The position numbers and the translations under genes were made by a program. Under the pieces are notes generated by a model. That model did not search any database. It saw only the letters and a program-made list of their open reading frames with translations, and was not told the DNA's origin. From positions 124,001 through 188,000 of the forward strand of contig JAEINS010000006.1 of assembly GCA_016342755.1 (NCBI GenBank): a stretch of 64,000 nucleotides of DNA, written 5' to 3'. Source of the DNA: Melioribacteraceae bacterium (GTDB lineage Bacteria > Bacteroidota > Ignavibacteria > Ignavibacteriales > Melioribacteraceae). Shown piece by piece: positions 1 through 8,843 of the stretch (the first letter of the stretch is position 1; every line of letters starts with the position of its first letter).

Positions 1-3000
1 GCAGCGATAGTAGTTTTGTTGATTTTTATACTAATAGAAAAAATGTGATCATAGGTAAATTCTCTTCCTTAAATAATTCATTTGATACTGTTATCATACT
101 TGATTCACTGGACAGAGTTATAGATTCCGTTTATTATTCATCCGATTATGGATATAAACAGGGTTATTCAATTGAGAGAATAAACTCTGAATCTGAAACT
201 GACAGCAGCAATTGGAAGCTTGTTCAATATGGATTAAGAAATACTTTGGGACAGATTAATAGTGTTTCTAAAAAAGATCATGATCTGGAATTGTCAAATC
301 TGGAGTTTGAAAGTTCCTATCAAATAATTGGGAATTCTATCAGTGGAAATTTTACAGTTAAAAATATTGGGAAAACCGCCGCGCAAAATTTTACAATAGA
401 TATTTTTCTGGATAAAAATTCAAATAATATTTTAGAGACAAATGAACTTAATCAATCCGCTAATATAACCTTACTTGAAGCAAACGATAGTCTTCAAAGC
501 AGTTTTAAGCTTGATGATTTTAATGCCGGACAAAATCACGTTTATGCAATAATTAATTTTACAGATGATACTTTCCCGCTTAATGATACGTTATCAGTAT
601 ACTTCATAGGTGTTAAGCTGAATGAAATAAGAAATGACCTTGCAATAAATGAAGTTATGTATTCACCCGGGGAAGACAGGTCTGAGTGGATTGAAATTTT
701 TAATCGGAGTGAGAAAACGATTAATCTGAAAAATTATCAAATAGCCGATGAAAAGGATACTTCCAGAATTAATAGGAAAATACTGTTTGTTAAACCAAAT
801 GAATTTTATGTAATTGCCAGGGACAGTTCATTTATTAACGAGTTTCCAAATGTGCGAAATCTGATTGTCGGTAAGTTTCCATCGTTGAACAATGATGATG
901 ATAAAATTATTTTGCTTGATTCATTAAACAGAGTAATCGACTCAATCCAGTACTTTGATAAGTGGAATGATTATGAACATGCGAGCCTTGAACGCATGAA
1001 TGCTGCGCTTCCTTCGGACAGCTTAAATTGGCTTCCGTATAAATATGGAATTGGCGGATCACCGGAGAGCATAAATAGTGTAACGCAAAAAGATCATGAT
1101 TTAGAAATAACTGATATAATTTATTCGCCGGAAAAACCATTTTATGGCGATACAGTTTTTATAATGGTAAAAGTAAAGAACATTGGTAAACTCCAATCTG
1201 ATTTTGCACTTAATCTGTTCAGTGATACTGATTTAGATACGCTTGAAAATGCAGTTATAGAAGAGGGTAATGAGATTAGTTTAACGCCCGGGGACTCAAC
1301 TATTTTTACGTTCGATTTTTTTATAAATAAAATCAACAACGTAAACGCGTTTTTTGTGAAGATTTATTCCGCGAAAGATCAGGATACATTAAATAATAGC
1401 ATTTATAAAAAAATAGAACCCGGCTTCCCGCAAACTTCAGTTATAGTTAGTGAAATTATGTATTACCCGGATTCGGATGAGCCGGAATGGGTTGAGTTGT
1501 ATAATAGGAGTGACAAAATTATTAATCTCAAGGATTGGGAAATGTCAGATGTATTGAACTATCCGCAAAAATGTGTAATTACAAAAAAGGATTTATTTAT
1601 TAATCCTTCCGGGTTTTTAATTATTTCCAAAGATTCTGTCATTACGGAATTCCATGAATTTATAAATTGTTCAATCCACATTTTGAATTTTGCAAATTTA
1701 AACAATGATGCTGATGGAATAGTGATTAAAGATAATAGGAGTATTACTATTGATTCCGTAGTTTATAACAAATCGTTCAGTTTAAATAGCGGATATTCTC
1801 TTGAACGGATTGATTTTTCAAAAATTTCTACCGATATAAATAATTGGTCTTCTTCAATCGATTTTGAAAAAAGTACACCCGGGCGAATGAACAGTGTTAC
1901 TCTAAAGCAATATGATCCGGCTGTTGTTTCGTTAGAGTTTAATCCTACGTTTCCATTAAACGGTCAATCTGTAATTCCAATCTTAACTTTGTGTAACAGA
2001 GGTTTACAAAGTGTTGATGGAATAAATGTTCTATTCGAAATTTTGGAGATAAATAATTTAATTAAACTTTCAGAAGCAAATTCAATTTCGGTCAATGTTA
2101 ATAACACTATTCAGGTTATATCTCCTAATGCTTTTGAATTAACTGATTCTGCTTTAGTCCGGGCGACAATTATTTTTGAAAAGGATGATGATGTTTTTAA
2201 CAACAAAATCAGTTCTGTAATTTATTCCGGTAATGATAAAAACACTGTCCTGGTAAATGAAATAATGTTTAATCCGCGTATTGATCAGCCAGAATGGGTT
2301 GAGATAATTAATAACTCTGCGAAAAAAATTAATTTGAAAGACTGGTTTTTAACTGATTTATCTTCTGCAAATACTGAATGTATACTTTCGGTAAAAGATT
2401 TATTTATTGAACCGGATGAGTTTTTAATAATTAGTTCAGATTCACTGGAAGAAAATCCCGACCAGGTTACAGTTATTTCCAATTTCCCTTCTTTAGGAAA
2501 TGAAGACGGAATTAAGTTATACGATTTTCGTGGAGCCATGATTGATAGTATTCGCTATAATTTCAGCTCAGGTAAAAAAGGAATTTCAATTGAACGGTTT
2601 ATAAACAACGAAGAAACGAATTGGTCGTTTTCGCTTAGTAATAATGGGTCAACACTTGGACGCCAGAATTCATTAAACGATAATTTTGAGATCAATTATA
2701 ATGATTTAATTATTAACGAAATTATGTTTGAAGTTGATACTTCGTATTCAGAATTTGTTGAGTTTTATAACAACAGCGATTCTGAAATAGAACTGGGTGT
2801 ATTGAATTTTAAAAAAAGCAATGAAACAATTTCAAAATTTACCCATGGAAGTTTTAAGCTTATATCAAATGGTTATTTTGTGTTATACTCTGATTCTGCT
2901 TTGTTTAAGAGGTTCCCGGAACTATTGGCAAATGAAAACAAGAAACAGTTTTCGGTTTCTTCTTTTTCATTAAAGAATGATTTTGACATACTGATGATTA

Positions 3001-3527
3001 AGGATATTTATGGAAATGTAATTGATTCGGTTAGCTATAATGCCGATTGGCACAATAAACATGTTGCTGAAACTAAAAATAGATCTCTGGAAAGAATAAA
3101 TTCAAAATTTGATTCAAACGATTCTCAAAACTGGAGCACGTCTGTTAACTCACTTGGTGCAACTCCATTAAGATCAAACTCAATATATATACCGGATAAA
3201 AATTCAGGTTCAGAAATTTCAATTTCACCAAATCCTTTTTCACCGGATAATGACGGTTTTGAGGATTTTACGATTGTAGAAATTAATCTGGATGAACCAA
3301 TCTCGCAAATAAGAGCAAAGATATTTGACAGCAAAGGACGACTTGTAAGAAATTTTATTCCGAATTCTTCTGTCGGATCATCGGGTAAATTTATTTTTGA
3401 CGGACTCAATAATGATGGAAATCCCTTAAGGATCGGTATTTATATACTTTTTGTTGAGGCAGTCGGCTTAGATAATAACATTATTAAAACAATGAAAGAA
3501 GCAATTGTTATTGCAAGAAAATTATAA
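1..3527 (+). CDS. Lamin-tail-domain (LTD) repeat surface protein, 5'-truncated
   Basis: The reading frame is open to the left edge (first full codon at 3), so the start lies outside the window; the first in-window start-like codon (GTG 45) is inside a repeat and is not the true start. What is visible is a tandem array: the end of one lamin tail domain, then four more, each opening with a motif such as INEVMYSP or VNEIMFNP followed by EWVEI.N.S...INLK. CARDB/Ig-like spacers that begin near KDHDLE separate several of them. The last ~100 residues form a FlgD/gliding-type Ig-like domain beginning SPNPFSPDNDG. LTDs of this type occur in large exported proteins of Bacteroidota and relatives, where they are thought to act in adhesion or to accompany secreted enzymes. 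No catalytic domain is visible in the part seen. The extracellular location is inferred from the family. Confidence 0.85.
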   Translation, partial: SDSSFVDFYTNRKNVIIGKFSSLNNSFDTVIILDSLDRVIDSVYYSSDYGYKQGYSIERINSESETDSSNWKLVQYGLRNTLGQINSVSKKDHDLELSNLEFESSYQIIGNSISGNFTVKNIGKTAAQNFTIDIFLDKNSNNILETNELNQSANITLLEANDSLQSSFKLDDFNAGQNHVYAIINFTDDTFPLNDTLSVYFIGVKLNEIRNDLAINEVMYSPGEDRSEWIEIFNRSEKTINLKNYQIADEKDTSRINRKILFVKPNEFYVIARDSSFINEFPNVRNLIVGKFPSLNNDDDKIILLDSLNRVIDSIQYFDKWNDYEHASLERMNAALPSDSLNWLPYKYGIGGSPESINSVTQKDHDLEITDIIYSPEKPFYGDTVFIMVKVKNIGKLQSDFALNLFSDTDLDTLENAVIEEGNEISLTPGDSTIFTFDFFINKINNVNAFFVKIYSAKDQDTLNNSIYKKIEPGFPQTSVIVSEIMYYPDSDEPEWVELYNRSDKIINLKDWEMSDVLNYPQKCVITKKDLFINPSGFLIISKDSVITEFHEFINCSIHILNFANLNNDADGIVIKDNRSITIDSVVYNKSFSLNSGYSLERIDFSKISTDINNWSSSIDFEKSTPGRMNSVTLKQYDPAVVSLEFNPTFPLNGQSVIPILTLCNRGLQSVDGINVLFEILEINNLIKLSEANSISVNVNNTIQVISPNAFELTDSALVRATIIFEKDDDVFNNKISSVIYSGNDKNTVLVNEIMFNPRIDQPEWVEIINNSAKKINLKDWFLTDLSSANTECILSVKDLFIEPDEFLIISSDSLEENPDQVTVISNFPSLGNEDGIKLYDFRGAMIDSIRYNFSSGKKGISIERFINNEETNWSFSLSNNGSTLGRQNSLNDNFEINYNDLIINEIMFEVDTSYSEFVEFYNNSDSEIELGVLNFKKSNETISKFTHGSFKLISNGYFVLYSDSALFKRFPELLANENKKQFSVSSFSLKNDFDILMIKDIYGNVIDSVSYNADWHNKHVAETKNRSLERINSKFDSNDSQNWSTSVNSLGATPLRSNSIYIPDKNSGSEISISPNPFSPDNDGFEDFTIVEINLDEPISQIRAKIFDSKGRLVRNFIPNSSVGSSGKFIFDGLNNDGNPLRIGIYILFVEAVGLDNNIIKTMKEAIVIARKL

Positions 3528-3576
3528 ACTTACTAATTTACTCCGAGTACTTTATAACAATATAGCAGAGGAAAAA

Positions 3577-3807
3577 ATGTTGAAAAAATATGAAACGGAA
3601 ATAAAGATTATTGATCAGGTTTATGGTGAAGTTGTTGAAGCAATTACAAATGCACCCGATTCATCCGACTTTGAAGCATCAAGAATATATTTTGAAAATG
3701 CAAAAGCCCGCATGAACGATTGGGCAAGAAAATTAGTTAAGGTAAAAGATGAGTTGGAAAGTAAGGAAGACGTTCAGGATTTAACTGCCGATAACAGACC
3801 TGCGTAA
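3577..3807 (+). CDS. Small uncharacterised protein (76 aa)
   Basis: The frame is open from 3505, but the ATG at 3577 has a purine-rich ribosome binding site (AGAGGA) just upstream and avoids overlap with the preceding surface-protein gene, so I take it as the start. The product is charged, has no signal peptide or membrane segment, and looks mostly helical (E/K-rich, regular hydrophobic spacing). I do not recognise a family. It sits 49 bp after the LTD gene and 51 bp before ribokinase on the same strand, so it may be co-transcribed with either. The low-complexity acidic end (ESKEDVQDLTADN) is probably flexible. Confidence 0.6.
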   Translation: MLKKYETEIKIIDQVYGEVVEAITNAPDSSDFEASRIYFENAKARMNDWARKLVKVKDELESKEDVQDLTADNRPA

Positions 3808-3858
3808 ATATCTGATCTTAAATAAAATTATTAAAGTAAAAGAAAAATTGGAATATAG

Positions 3859-4779
3859 ATGAGCATTGTAGTAGTTGGCAGTTCTAATACAGATATGATT
3901 ATAAAAGTACCTCATCTTCCCAAACCTGGTGAAACCATTTTAGGCGGCGAATTTACAAATGCGGCTGGAGGCAAAGGAGCTAATCAGGCAGTTGCAGCGG
4001 CACGTTCTGGCGGCAAGGTAATATTTGTTGCAAAAGTAGGCAATGATATTTTTGGCGAAAGCGCTATTGATGGATTTATAAATGATAACATTTGCATAGA
4101 TCATATTTCTAAAGATTCTATCGAACCATCGGGTGTTGCGCAGATTGTAGTTGATGAAAAGGGTGAAAATTCAATCGCGGTTGCTTCCGGAGCAAATGCC
4201 AGGCTTTCCTCTGAAGATGTAATGAACGCAAAACAAAAAATTGAATTGGCCGATATTCTTTTAACACAGCTTGAAACACCTATAGAGACAATTGCTGAAG
4301 CCATGACGATTGCAAAAGCTAATAGTGTAACTATAATTTTAAATCCGGCTCCGGCACAAAAATTATCGGATGAACTTTTATCAATGGTTTCAATTATAAC
4401 TCCAAATGAATCTGAAGCGGAATTGTTAACCGGAATAAAAATAGACGATGAAAGCAGTTGTGTGAAAGCATCGCAGGAATTAATAAACAGAGGTGTAGAA
4501 ACAGTAATAATAACTCTCGGTTCCAAAGGTGCTTTTGTAAATCACAATAATAAACAATATATTTTGCCTGGTTATAAAGTTAAATCTGTTGATACAACTG
4601 CGGCCGGCGATGTTTTTAACGGAGCTTTGGCTGCGGCTTTGGCTGATAAAAAAAGTTTTGAAGAATCTGTTGGATTCGCGAATGCCGCTGCGGCATTATC
4701 TGTAACAAGACTGGGCGCGCAGCCGTCGGTTCCAACACTAAATGAAATAAATGAATTCATTAATTTATACGGGAAATAA
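3859..4779 (+). CDS. rbsK: Ribokinase (PfkB family)
   Basis: 306 residues, the usual ribokinase length. It should phosphorylate D-ribose to ribose-5-phosphate with ATP in the cytoplasm. The N-terminal substrate motif AAGGKGANQA (about residues 37-46), the middle NPAPA motif and the C-terminal PfkB signature DTTAAGDVFNGALAAAL, with the catalytic Asp in AAGD, are all present. The GGKGANQA form is specific to ribokinase rather than fructokinase or KDG kinase. No ribose transporter or LacI regulator lies next to it. The following gene starts 2 bp after its stop, so the two are almost certainly co-transcribed. Confidence 0.92.
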   Translation: MSIVVVGSSNTDMIIKVPHLPKPGETILGGEFTNAAGGKGANQAVAAARSGGKVIFVAKVGNDIFGESAIDGFINDNICIDHISKDSIEPSGVAQIVVDEKGENSIAVASGANARLSSEDVMNAKQKIELADILLTQLETPIETIAEAMTIAKANSVTIILNPAPAQKLSDELLSMVSIITPNESEAELLTGIKIDDESSCVKASQELINRGVETVIITLGSKGAFVNHNNKQYILPGYKVKSVDTTAAGDVFNGALAAALADKKSFEESVGFANAAAALSVTRLGAQPSVPTLNEINEFINLYGK

Positions 4780-4780
4780 A

Positions 4781-5455
4781 ATGTTCAGGAAATCACTTCT
4801 ATTATTTGTTATTTCAGTTTTATTAAGTTCAGTTATTTATGGTCAGTGCAGCGAAAAAAGCTGTGAGCCGCAAAACCTTTTCAAAGATGATCTATCAAAT
4901 GCCATATTTCCAGAAGGTGTCTGGACTGTTGAGGATGGTATTTTAACCGCAAGTGAAGACGAGTGTATCTGGTCTGAAAAGGAGTATGATAATTTTGTAC
5001 TCGATTTGGAATTTAAAACTGAAGATGGAACAAACAGCGGTGTAATTGTTTATTGCAATGACACTAAAAACTGGATCCCTAATTCTGTTGAAATTCAAAT
5101 TGCGGATGATTACTCAGAGAAATGGGGAAAGGCTGATCCAACTTGGCAATGCGGTGCTGTGTTTGGTCATTTAGCTGCTTCAAAAAGTGTAGTTAAAAAG
5201 CCGGGTGAATGGAACCACTATAATATAACTTGTAGAGATAGTATTATTACTATTGTTTTAAATGATGTTGAAGTTACTACGATGAATATGCAGCTTTGGA
5301 AAAGTGCAGATAAAAATCCGGATGGAACAACTATTCCTTCCTGGTTAAGTACTCCGTTCGCGGAACTTCCAACTAAAGGTTATGTGGGTTTACAGGGAAA
5401 ACATGCCGGAGCGTCTATCTTTTTTAGAAATATTAAGATTAAGGAAATTAAGTAA
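4781..5455 (+). CDS. Secreted DUF1080 (3-keto-disaccharide hydrolase-like) protein
   Basis: Starts at ATG 4781, right after the ribokinase stop; an upstream in-frame codon at 4751 would overlap ribokinase and lacks a signal sequence. The product (224 aa) has a signal peptide (FRKSLLLFVISVLLSSVIYG) followed by a Cys-containing mature start. The body is a concanavalin-like beta-sandwich of the DUF1080 family: LFKDDLSNA, then W.VEDGIL.A, then a motif with FVLDLEFK..DGTNSGV, and a C-terminal GYVGLQGKHAGASIFFRNIKIKE. Some members of this family hydrolyse 3-keto-glycosides; others have no known role. It is exported to the periplasm or surface. Pairing with ribokinase suggests handling of a glycoside, but that is inference. 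Confidence 0.8.
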   Translation: MFRKSLLLFVISVLLSSVIYGQCSEKSCEPQNLFKDDLSNAIFPEGVWTVEDGILTASEDECIWSEKEYDNFVLDLEFKTEDGTNSGVIVYCNDTKNWIPNSVEIQIADDYSEKWGKADPTWQCGAVFGHLAASKSVVKKPGEWNHYNITCRDSIITIVLNDVEVTTMNMQLWKSADKNPDGTTIPSWLSTPFAELPTKGYVGLQGKHAGASIFFRNIKIKEIK

Positions 5456-5462
5456 TTACAAA

Positions 5463-5482
5463 GTCAGGACTTAGGTCCTGAC
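5463..5482. terminator. Perfect 8-bp hairpin between convergent genes
   Basis: GTCAGGAC, a 4-nt loop TTAG, then GTCCTGAC: a perfect stem lying 8 bp after the DUF1080 stop and 50 bp before the end of the convergent gene. There is no T-run directly after it (the nearest is about 12 nt on), so it is either a weak bidirectional terminator or a small palindromic repeat. Confidence 0.5.
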
Positions 5483-5532
5483 CGGACTAATGATTTTTAT
5501 TTACCCGGCAAATTTTTAGGAGTTTATATGGC

Positions 5533-6276
5533 TTATTTTAACAGTAACATTTTTTTTGTTTTGTTGTAATTTCCACTAAAAATCCTATACAAATAAATTC
5601 CACTCGGTAATTCGTTTGTATTAAAATCAATGTTATAGTTTCCTGTCAACTTAAAATCATCAACTAGAGTAATAATTTCTCTACCTATAATATCAAAAAC
5701 CTTTATTTGAACATGATTTGCTGATTCAATTGAATATTTGATGTTGGTTGACGGATTAAAAGGATTTGGATAATTTTGAGATAATGAATAATTTATTTCG
5801 GTTTCTTCATTATTAACTTTTACCGGGATATCATTAAGAATATTTAATTTAAATATTGGCATATTTTTAGAATTGGTATGAAAAATCAATGAATCAGTTT
5901 TCATACTTTCAAATAAATTAATTTTAGTCACAGGTAAAATTAATTCCATTTTTATTTTCACACTGTCATTGACTGGGATTTTTAAAGGGAAAAATTCTGC
6001 ATTTGAACATCCTTCATAACAATAAAGATCACAACTTTTGATTAAGCTATCACTATGATAATATTCTATTAAATAGCCATTCATTGAACTGTTATTAACG
6101 ATTGAATCAATTAAGAGTGATTGATTTTCATTGCTATCACCTTTAATATAAAGGGAATCCCAATAAGGATATTGATATTCTAAATATATAAGTGTATCCT
6201 TTGAGAAAAATATATTCTGTGCTTCTGATATTGATGTGAAAAACATGATAGTAATTATTAAATAAAACAATCTCAT
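5533..6276 (-). CDS. Secreted protein with T9SS type A C-terminal sorting domain
   Basis: 247 residues from the ATG at 6276, which has an AGAGG ribosome binding site and is followed by a signal peptide (MRLFYLIITIMFFTSISEAQ). The frame stays open for 73 more codons upstream, but that stretch crosses an intergenic repeat and lacks protein character. The middle ~150 residues are beta-rich with several Cys and no family I recognise. The last ~80 residues are a classic sorting domain: LSQNYPNPFNPSTNIKYSI, then VKVFDIIGREI-type beta strands and a GIYLYRI..G strand with a basic end. That tail directs export through the type IX secretion system and anchoring at the surface in this phylum. The cargo function is unknown. 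Confidence 0.8.
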   Translation of the reverse strand: MRLFYLIITIMFFTSISEAQNIFFSKDTLIYLEYQYPYWDSLYIKGDSNENQSLLIDSIVNNSSMNGYLIEYYHSDSLIKSCDLYCYEGCSNAEFFPLKIPVNDSVKIKMELILPVTKINLFESMKTDSLIFHTNSKNMPIFKLNILNDIPVKVNNEETEINYSLSQNYPNPFNPSTNIKYSIESANHVQIKVFDIIGREIITLVDDFKLTGNYNIDFNTNELPSGIYLYRIFSGNYNKTKKMLLLK

Positions 6277-6325
6277 TTTTACCTCTGATTGATAGCAATA
6301 TAACAACCTATTAATTTTTTGCGTC

Positions 6326-6474
6326 AAGGTACGGGAGGCTGTCTCAAAAGTATGATTTGTCATTCCGAACAAAGTGAGGAATCTTGTTTTTTTAACTAAA
6401 AAGACATATTCTTTCGTCACTTCACTCCTCTGAATCACAACTTTGGGGAGTTTTGAGACAGCCTCTGCAACTAT
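6326..6474. repeat. MITE-like repeat, copy A (perfect 15-bp terminal inverted repeat)
   Basis: GAGGCTGTCTCAAAA at 6335-6349 is exactly inverted as TTTTGAGACAGCCTC at 6451-6465, giving an element of about 130-150 bp with no coding capacity. The interior carries TGTCATTCCGAAC...GTGAGGAATCTT, a string often met in intergenic repeats of this phylum. A second, decayed copy in the opposite orientation lies at 7617-7751. The two bracket the mscS gene. Confidence 0.7.
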
Positions 6475-6504
6475 GACAGTCGTTGGAATATTCAAAATTT
6501 ATTT

Positions 6505-7554
6505 TTATTTATGCTCTTCTAAATTATTTTTTTGGTCTTCAATATTCTGTTTTAACTTTTCTTTTTGGCTTTCAAGATTATTAATAGTTACGCTGATTTT
6601 TTCTCTATCGCCGCCGTCTTTTATACTTTGTTTTAATCGATCTATTTGACTTTCAATCTTTTCTAAGTAGTCGGATTTCTCTTCAATTTTATCAGCTTTT
6701 ATGGCTTTGTCAAATACAATTTCCTCCGGAGATTGTTCACTTGTTTTTCTTTCTTTTGATTCAGCAATTATTGGGATGAACCTTGTCTCATTTACTTGTC
6801 TCTGATTCATAAAGGCAGGTGAAACAATTTCTATCTCATTTTTATGAAGATTATCAATTACCTTTTCATTCAATATTGAATGAGTAGTGAAGTATTTATT
6901 AATATCTATTAGTATGCCATGAACCCTATATGTAATAGAAAAATCACCAAGTGTCTCAATAAAAACATACGGTTCAGTTAATCCGCTTTCTTCTGCCGCA
7001 TTTAGTAATAACTTTTTTATAGTAGAATGGTTTATATCGTATCCTAAGGAAACAGTAGTTGAAATTATAGTTCCGCTATCTCTAACTATTTTTATCGGTT
7101 GCGATGCAAGATAAATATTTGGCAATGTTGTTAAATTTCTGTCCTCTGTTTGAATTTCAGTCCTAAATAATCCCTTTTTTGTAACTCGTCCAAAGTTGTT
7201 TTCAATCTTTATAAAATCGCCAAGTTTAAAGTTTTTAATAGAGTTATTCATTAAACCGGCTAAAGCATTACCAATAATTGTCGTTGAACTTAACGCCAAA
7301 GCGGCACTTAAGACAATTCCAATCAAACTTATAATTTGTCCTTTTATAGAATGATCAATAGGCAGAGCTATTGTAAATACTAACGCGCCTATCAAAAAAA
7401 TTAGGACGGAAATTAATTGGCGGGTTATTGTCCCTTTTTCTTGCTTTTTTTTATTAAAAAGCCAGTTGTTGAATATATAAGCGAAAACAATAATTATTAC
7501 TACTACAACAAACCCACCCCAATACAATAATAATTCTTTAATAATCTCGTTCAT
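6505..7554 (-). CDS. MscS-family mechanosensitive ion channel
   Basis: 349 residues from ATG 7554 (AAGG site 8 nt upstream); a TTG five codons earlier is less likely. Three membrane helices are visible: about residues 5-30, 38-57 and the pore-lining third helix at about 65-95, rich in Ala/Gly/Ser (GIVLSAALALSSTTIIGNALAGLM region). A beta domain follows (LGDFIKI, FGRVTKKGLFRTEIQTEDR, LPN, S..LGYDI) as in MscS. The last ~90 residues form a charged coiled coil (SDYLEKIESQIDRLKQ, LESQKEKLKQNIEDQ) that MscS of E. coli lacks. It should open under membrane tension to release solutes. It stands alone, bracketed by inverted repeat copies. Confidence 0.88.
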   Translation of the reverse strand: MNEIIKELLLYWGGFVVVVIIIVFAYIFNNWLFNKKKQEKGTITRQLISVLIFLIGALVFTIALPIDHSIKGQIISLIGIVLSAALALSSTTIIGNALAGLMNNSIKNFKLGDFIKIENNFGRVTKKGLFRTEIQTEDRNLTTLPNIYLASQPIKIVRDSGTIISTTVSLGYDINHSTIKKLLLNAAEESGLTEPYVFIETLGDFSITYRVHGILIDINKYFTTHSILNEKVIDNLHKNEIEIVSPAFMNQRQVNETRFIPIIAESKERKTSEQSPEEIVFDKAIKADKIEEKSDYLEKIESQIDRLKQSIKDGGDREKISVTINNLESQKEKLKQNIEDQKNNLEEHK

Positions 7555-7616
7555 AATATTACCTTGCAATAATTTTATAATAACCTGTTAAAATTAAATT
7601 TCTCATTTTTTCCGTC

Positions 7617-7751
7617 ACGGTACAAGAGTCTTTCCTAAAAGATTATTTTTTGTCAGACTAAGTTTATCGAAGTCTGGAAAGCTGGCCAAATTTATATTTT
7701 TTACTGGCACAAGATGACAAATGATATTTTTGAGACATCTTCTGCGACCGT
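7617..7751. repeat. MITE-like repeat, copy B (decayed, inverted relative to copy A)
   Basis: Read on the minus strand from 7751, the outer end runs GTCTCAAAAATATCATTTGT, matching the left end of copy A (6341 onward) at 18 of 20 positions in that stretch. The opposite end (7617-7640) is more degraded but keeps the GGTAC...GTCT pattern. Inside is a short inverted repeat, CAGACT 7654-7659 with AGTCTG 7671-7676. It lies in the 269-bp gap upstream of mscS and downstream of the toxin gene. Confidence 0.6.
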
Positions 7752-7823
7752 TGAAATTTTATATCCTCTTGTTTATCCGCCAATTTTTTTAGTCGGATTT
7801 AAGATGTTATAAAGCGTTTAATT

Positions 7824-8150
7824 CTATTCCCTAATCAATATTTCATGTAATAATTTTTGTATATCTCTTCTGCCATCTAATACACAATGGACATACACAG
7901 CTTTATCTATTATTTGATAGATAATTCGATATGGTTTAATAGTTATTTCTAAAAAATCTTCTATCCCTAGTATCTTCAATTCATTTGGTATGTGCCCCCG
8001 ATCCGGGTATTCTTGCAAGAAGGAAAGTTTCTCTTTCAATTTTGAATATATATTATCAGCATTTTTTTCACAATCGTTAAAATAGATATATTTATATAGT
8101 TCTAATAAATCATCTTCAGCTGATTCTATTACATTAACTTTGAACTTCAT
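7824..8150 (-). CDS. ParE/RelE-type toxin of a type II toxin-antitoxin pair
   Basis: 108 residues from ATG 8150, chosen because the family begins with a basic beta strand (MKFKVNVIESAEDDL); the longer frame from 8189 has no such support. Family features are the opening strand followed by A.DDL.EL..YI, the central PDRG.IP loop, and IKPYRIIYQI..K.VYVH.VLDGRRD in the C-terminal sheet, where the conserved Arg residues lie. ParE members poison DNA gyrase, RelE members cleave mRNA on the ribosome; which applies here cannot be read from the sequence. The gene overlaps the end of the antitoxin gene by 17 bp, so translation is probably coupled. Confidence 0.85.
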   Translation of the reverse strand: MKFKVNVIESAEDDLLELYKYIYFNDCEKNADNIYSKLKEKLSFLQEYPDRGHIPNELKILGIEDFLEITIKPYRIIYQIIDKAVYVHCVLDGRRDIQKLLHEILIRE

Positions 8151-8436
8151 TCTGTGCCCGCTTAAATTCACTGATTTTTTTATCAACATTTTTTAATGAT
8201 TTTTGAAGCGGATTAAAATTTCCCCTTTTTATATCTTTTCCACTCAATGCAAGAATTTTTAACAAAGCGATACTTTCTTGAGTTTTTTCATATAGTTTAA
8301 CATCCTGAAGAACAACTTTTGCTTCGCCATTATGAGTTATAACTAGAGTTTTTTGATTATTTGAAACGTCTCTCACGACTTCAGAAGCATGTGTTTTTAA
8401 ATAACTAATTGGTTTTATTGATTCACTGAATCTCAT
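8134..8436 (-). CDS. PhdYefM-family antitoxin
   Basis: 100 residues from ATG 8436, which has a strong GGAGG site 4 nt upstream; the frame continues 13 codons further but with no site. The N-terminal half has the Phd/YefM pattern (IKPISYLKTHASEVVRDVS, then LVITHNGEAKVVLQ) that forms the DNA-binding dimer. The C-terminal tail is basic and likely wraps the toxin. It is the first gene of the pair, as usual for antitoxins, and such proteins normally repress their own promoter. A TATAAT-like -10 element lies at 8474-8479 on the minus strand. Confidence 0.88.
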   Translation of the reverse strand: MRFSESIKPISYLKTHASEVVRDVSNNQKTLVITHNGEAKVVLQDVKLYEKTQESIALLKILALSGKDIKRGNFNPLQKSLKNVDKKISEFKRAQNEVQS

Positions 8437-8843
8437 TTGACCTCCATTTATATACGACCTAAATATAGCCCTCATTATAGTCTAACACAATATAAAATTC
8501 TTGCACACATTTTCTTGACTTTGTAACGTTGTATTAAGCCGCAAGAACATGGAAAACTTAAGCATGATAACGTATTTCGCCTAACAACATTATGTTTATA
8601 TTAAAATAAAAATTATTTGCCGCTGCTTTTATTGCCTGTTGCCGAGACAAACTTAAAAAAAGGAGTAAGAAAAATCAAAGAGAAAATGAGATTAAGTATT
8701 AGTAAATACCGACTAGCGCGGGATGACGCAGAGGATGGTGTCACTTCGGATCTGCCTGTCGACAGACAAATCTGGAGATACATTTTACTTTCAAATAACT
8801 ACAGACATACTCTGTGTTAATACAAGAATTTGTCTTAGCATCA
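8437..8843. other. Intergenic stretch without a convincing gene
   Basis: About 400 bp between the antitoxin start and the end of the next minus-strand gene. Two overlapping plus-strand frames here have no ribosome binding site, no family likeness and shifting composition, so I leave them out. The stretch holds an imperfect palindrome at 8749-8772 (GATCTGCCTGTC against GACAGACAAATC, 10 of 12 pairs, with the perfect core CTGTCGACAG), similar to short repeats scattered in genomes of this phylum. Confidence 0.5.
8474..8479 (-). promoter_or_regulatory. Candidate -10 box of the toxin-antitoxin pair
   Basis: TATAAT on the minus strand, 38 bp upstream of the antitoxin ATG. No convincing -35 hexamer is seen at the right distance, so this is a suggestion only. 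Confidence 0.3.

Noticed and set aside
21-3200. Repeating blocks at DNA level suggesting a repeat array
   Set aside because: The periodicity is that of lamin-tail and CARDB-like protein domains; the DNA copies are diverged and not spaced as in CRISPR or tandem repeats.
6277-6495. N-terminal extension of the T9SS-exported protein by 73 residues
   Set aside because: It crosses the MITE-like repeat, has no ribosome binding site, and the internal ATG at 6276 has both a site and a signal peptide.
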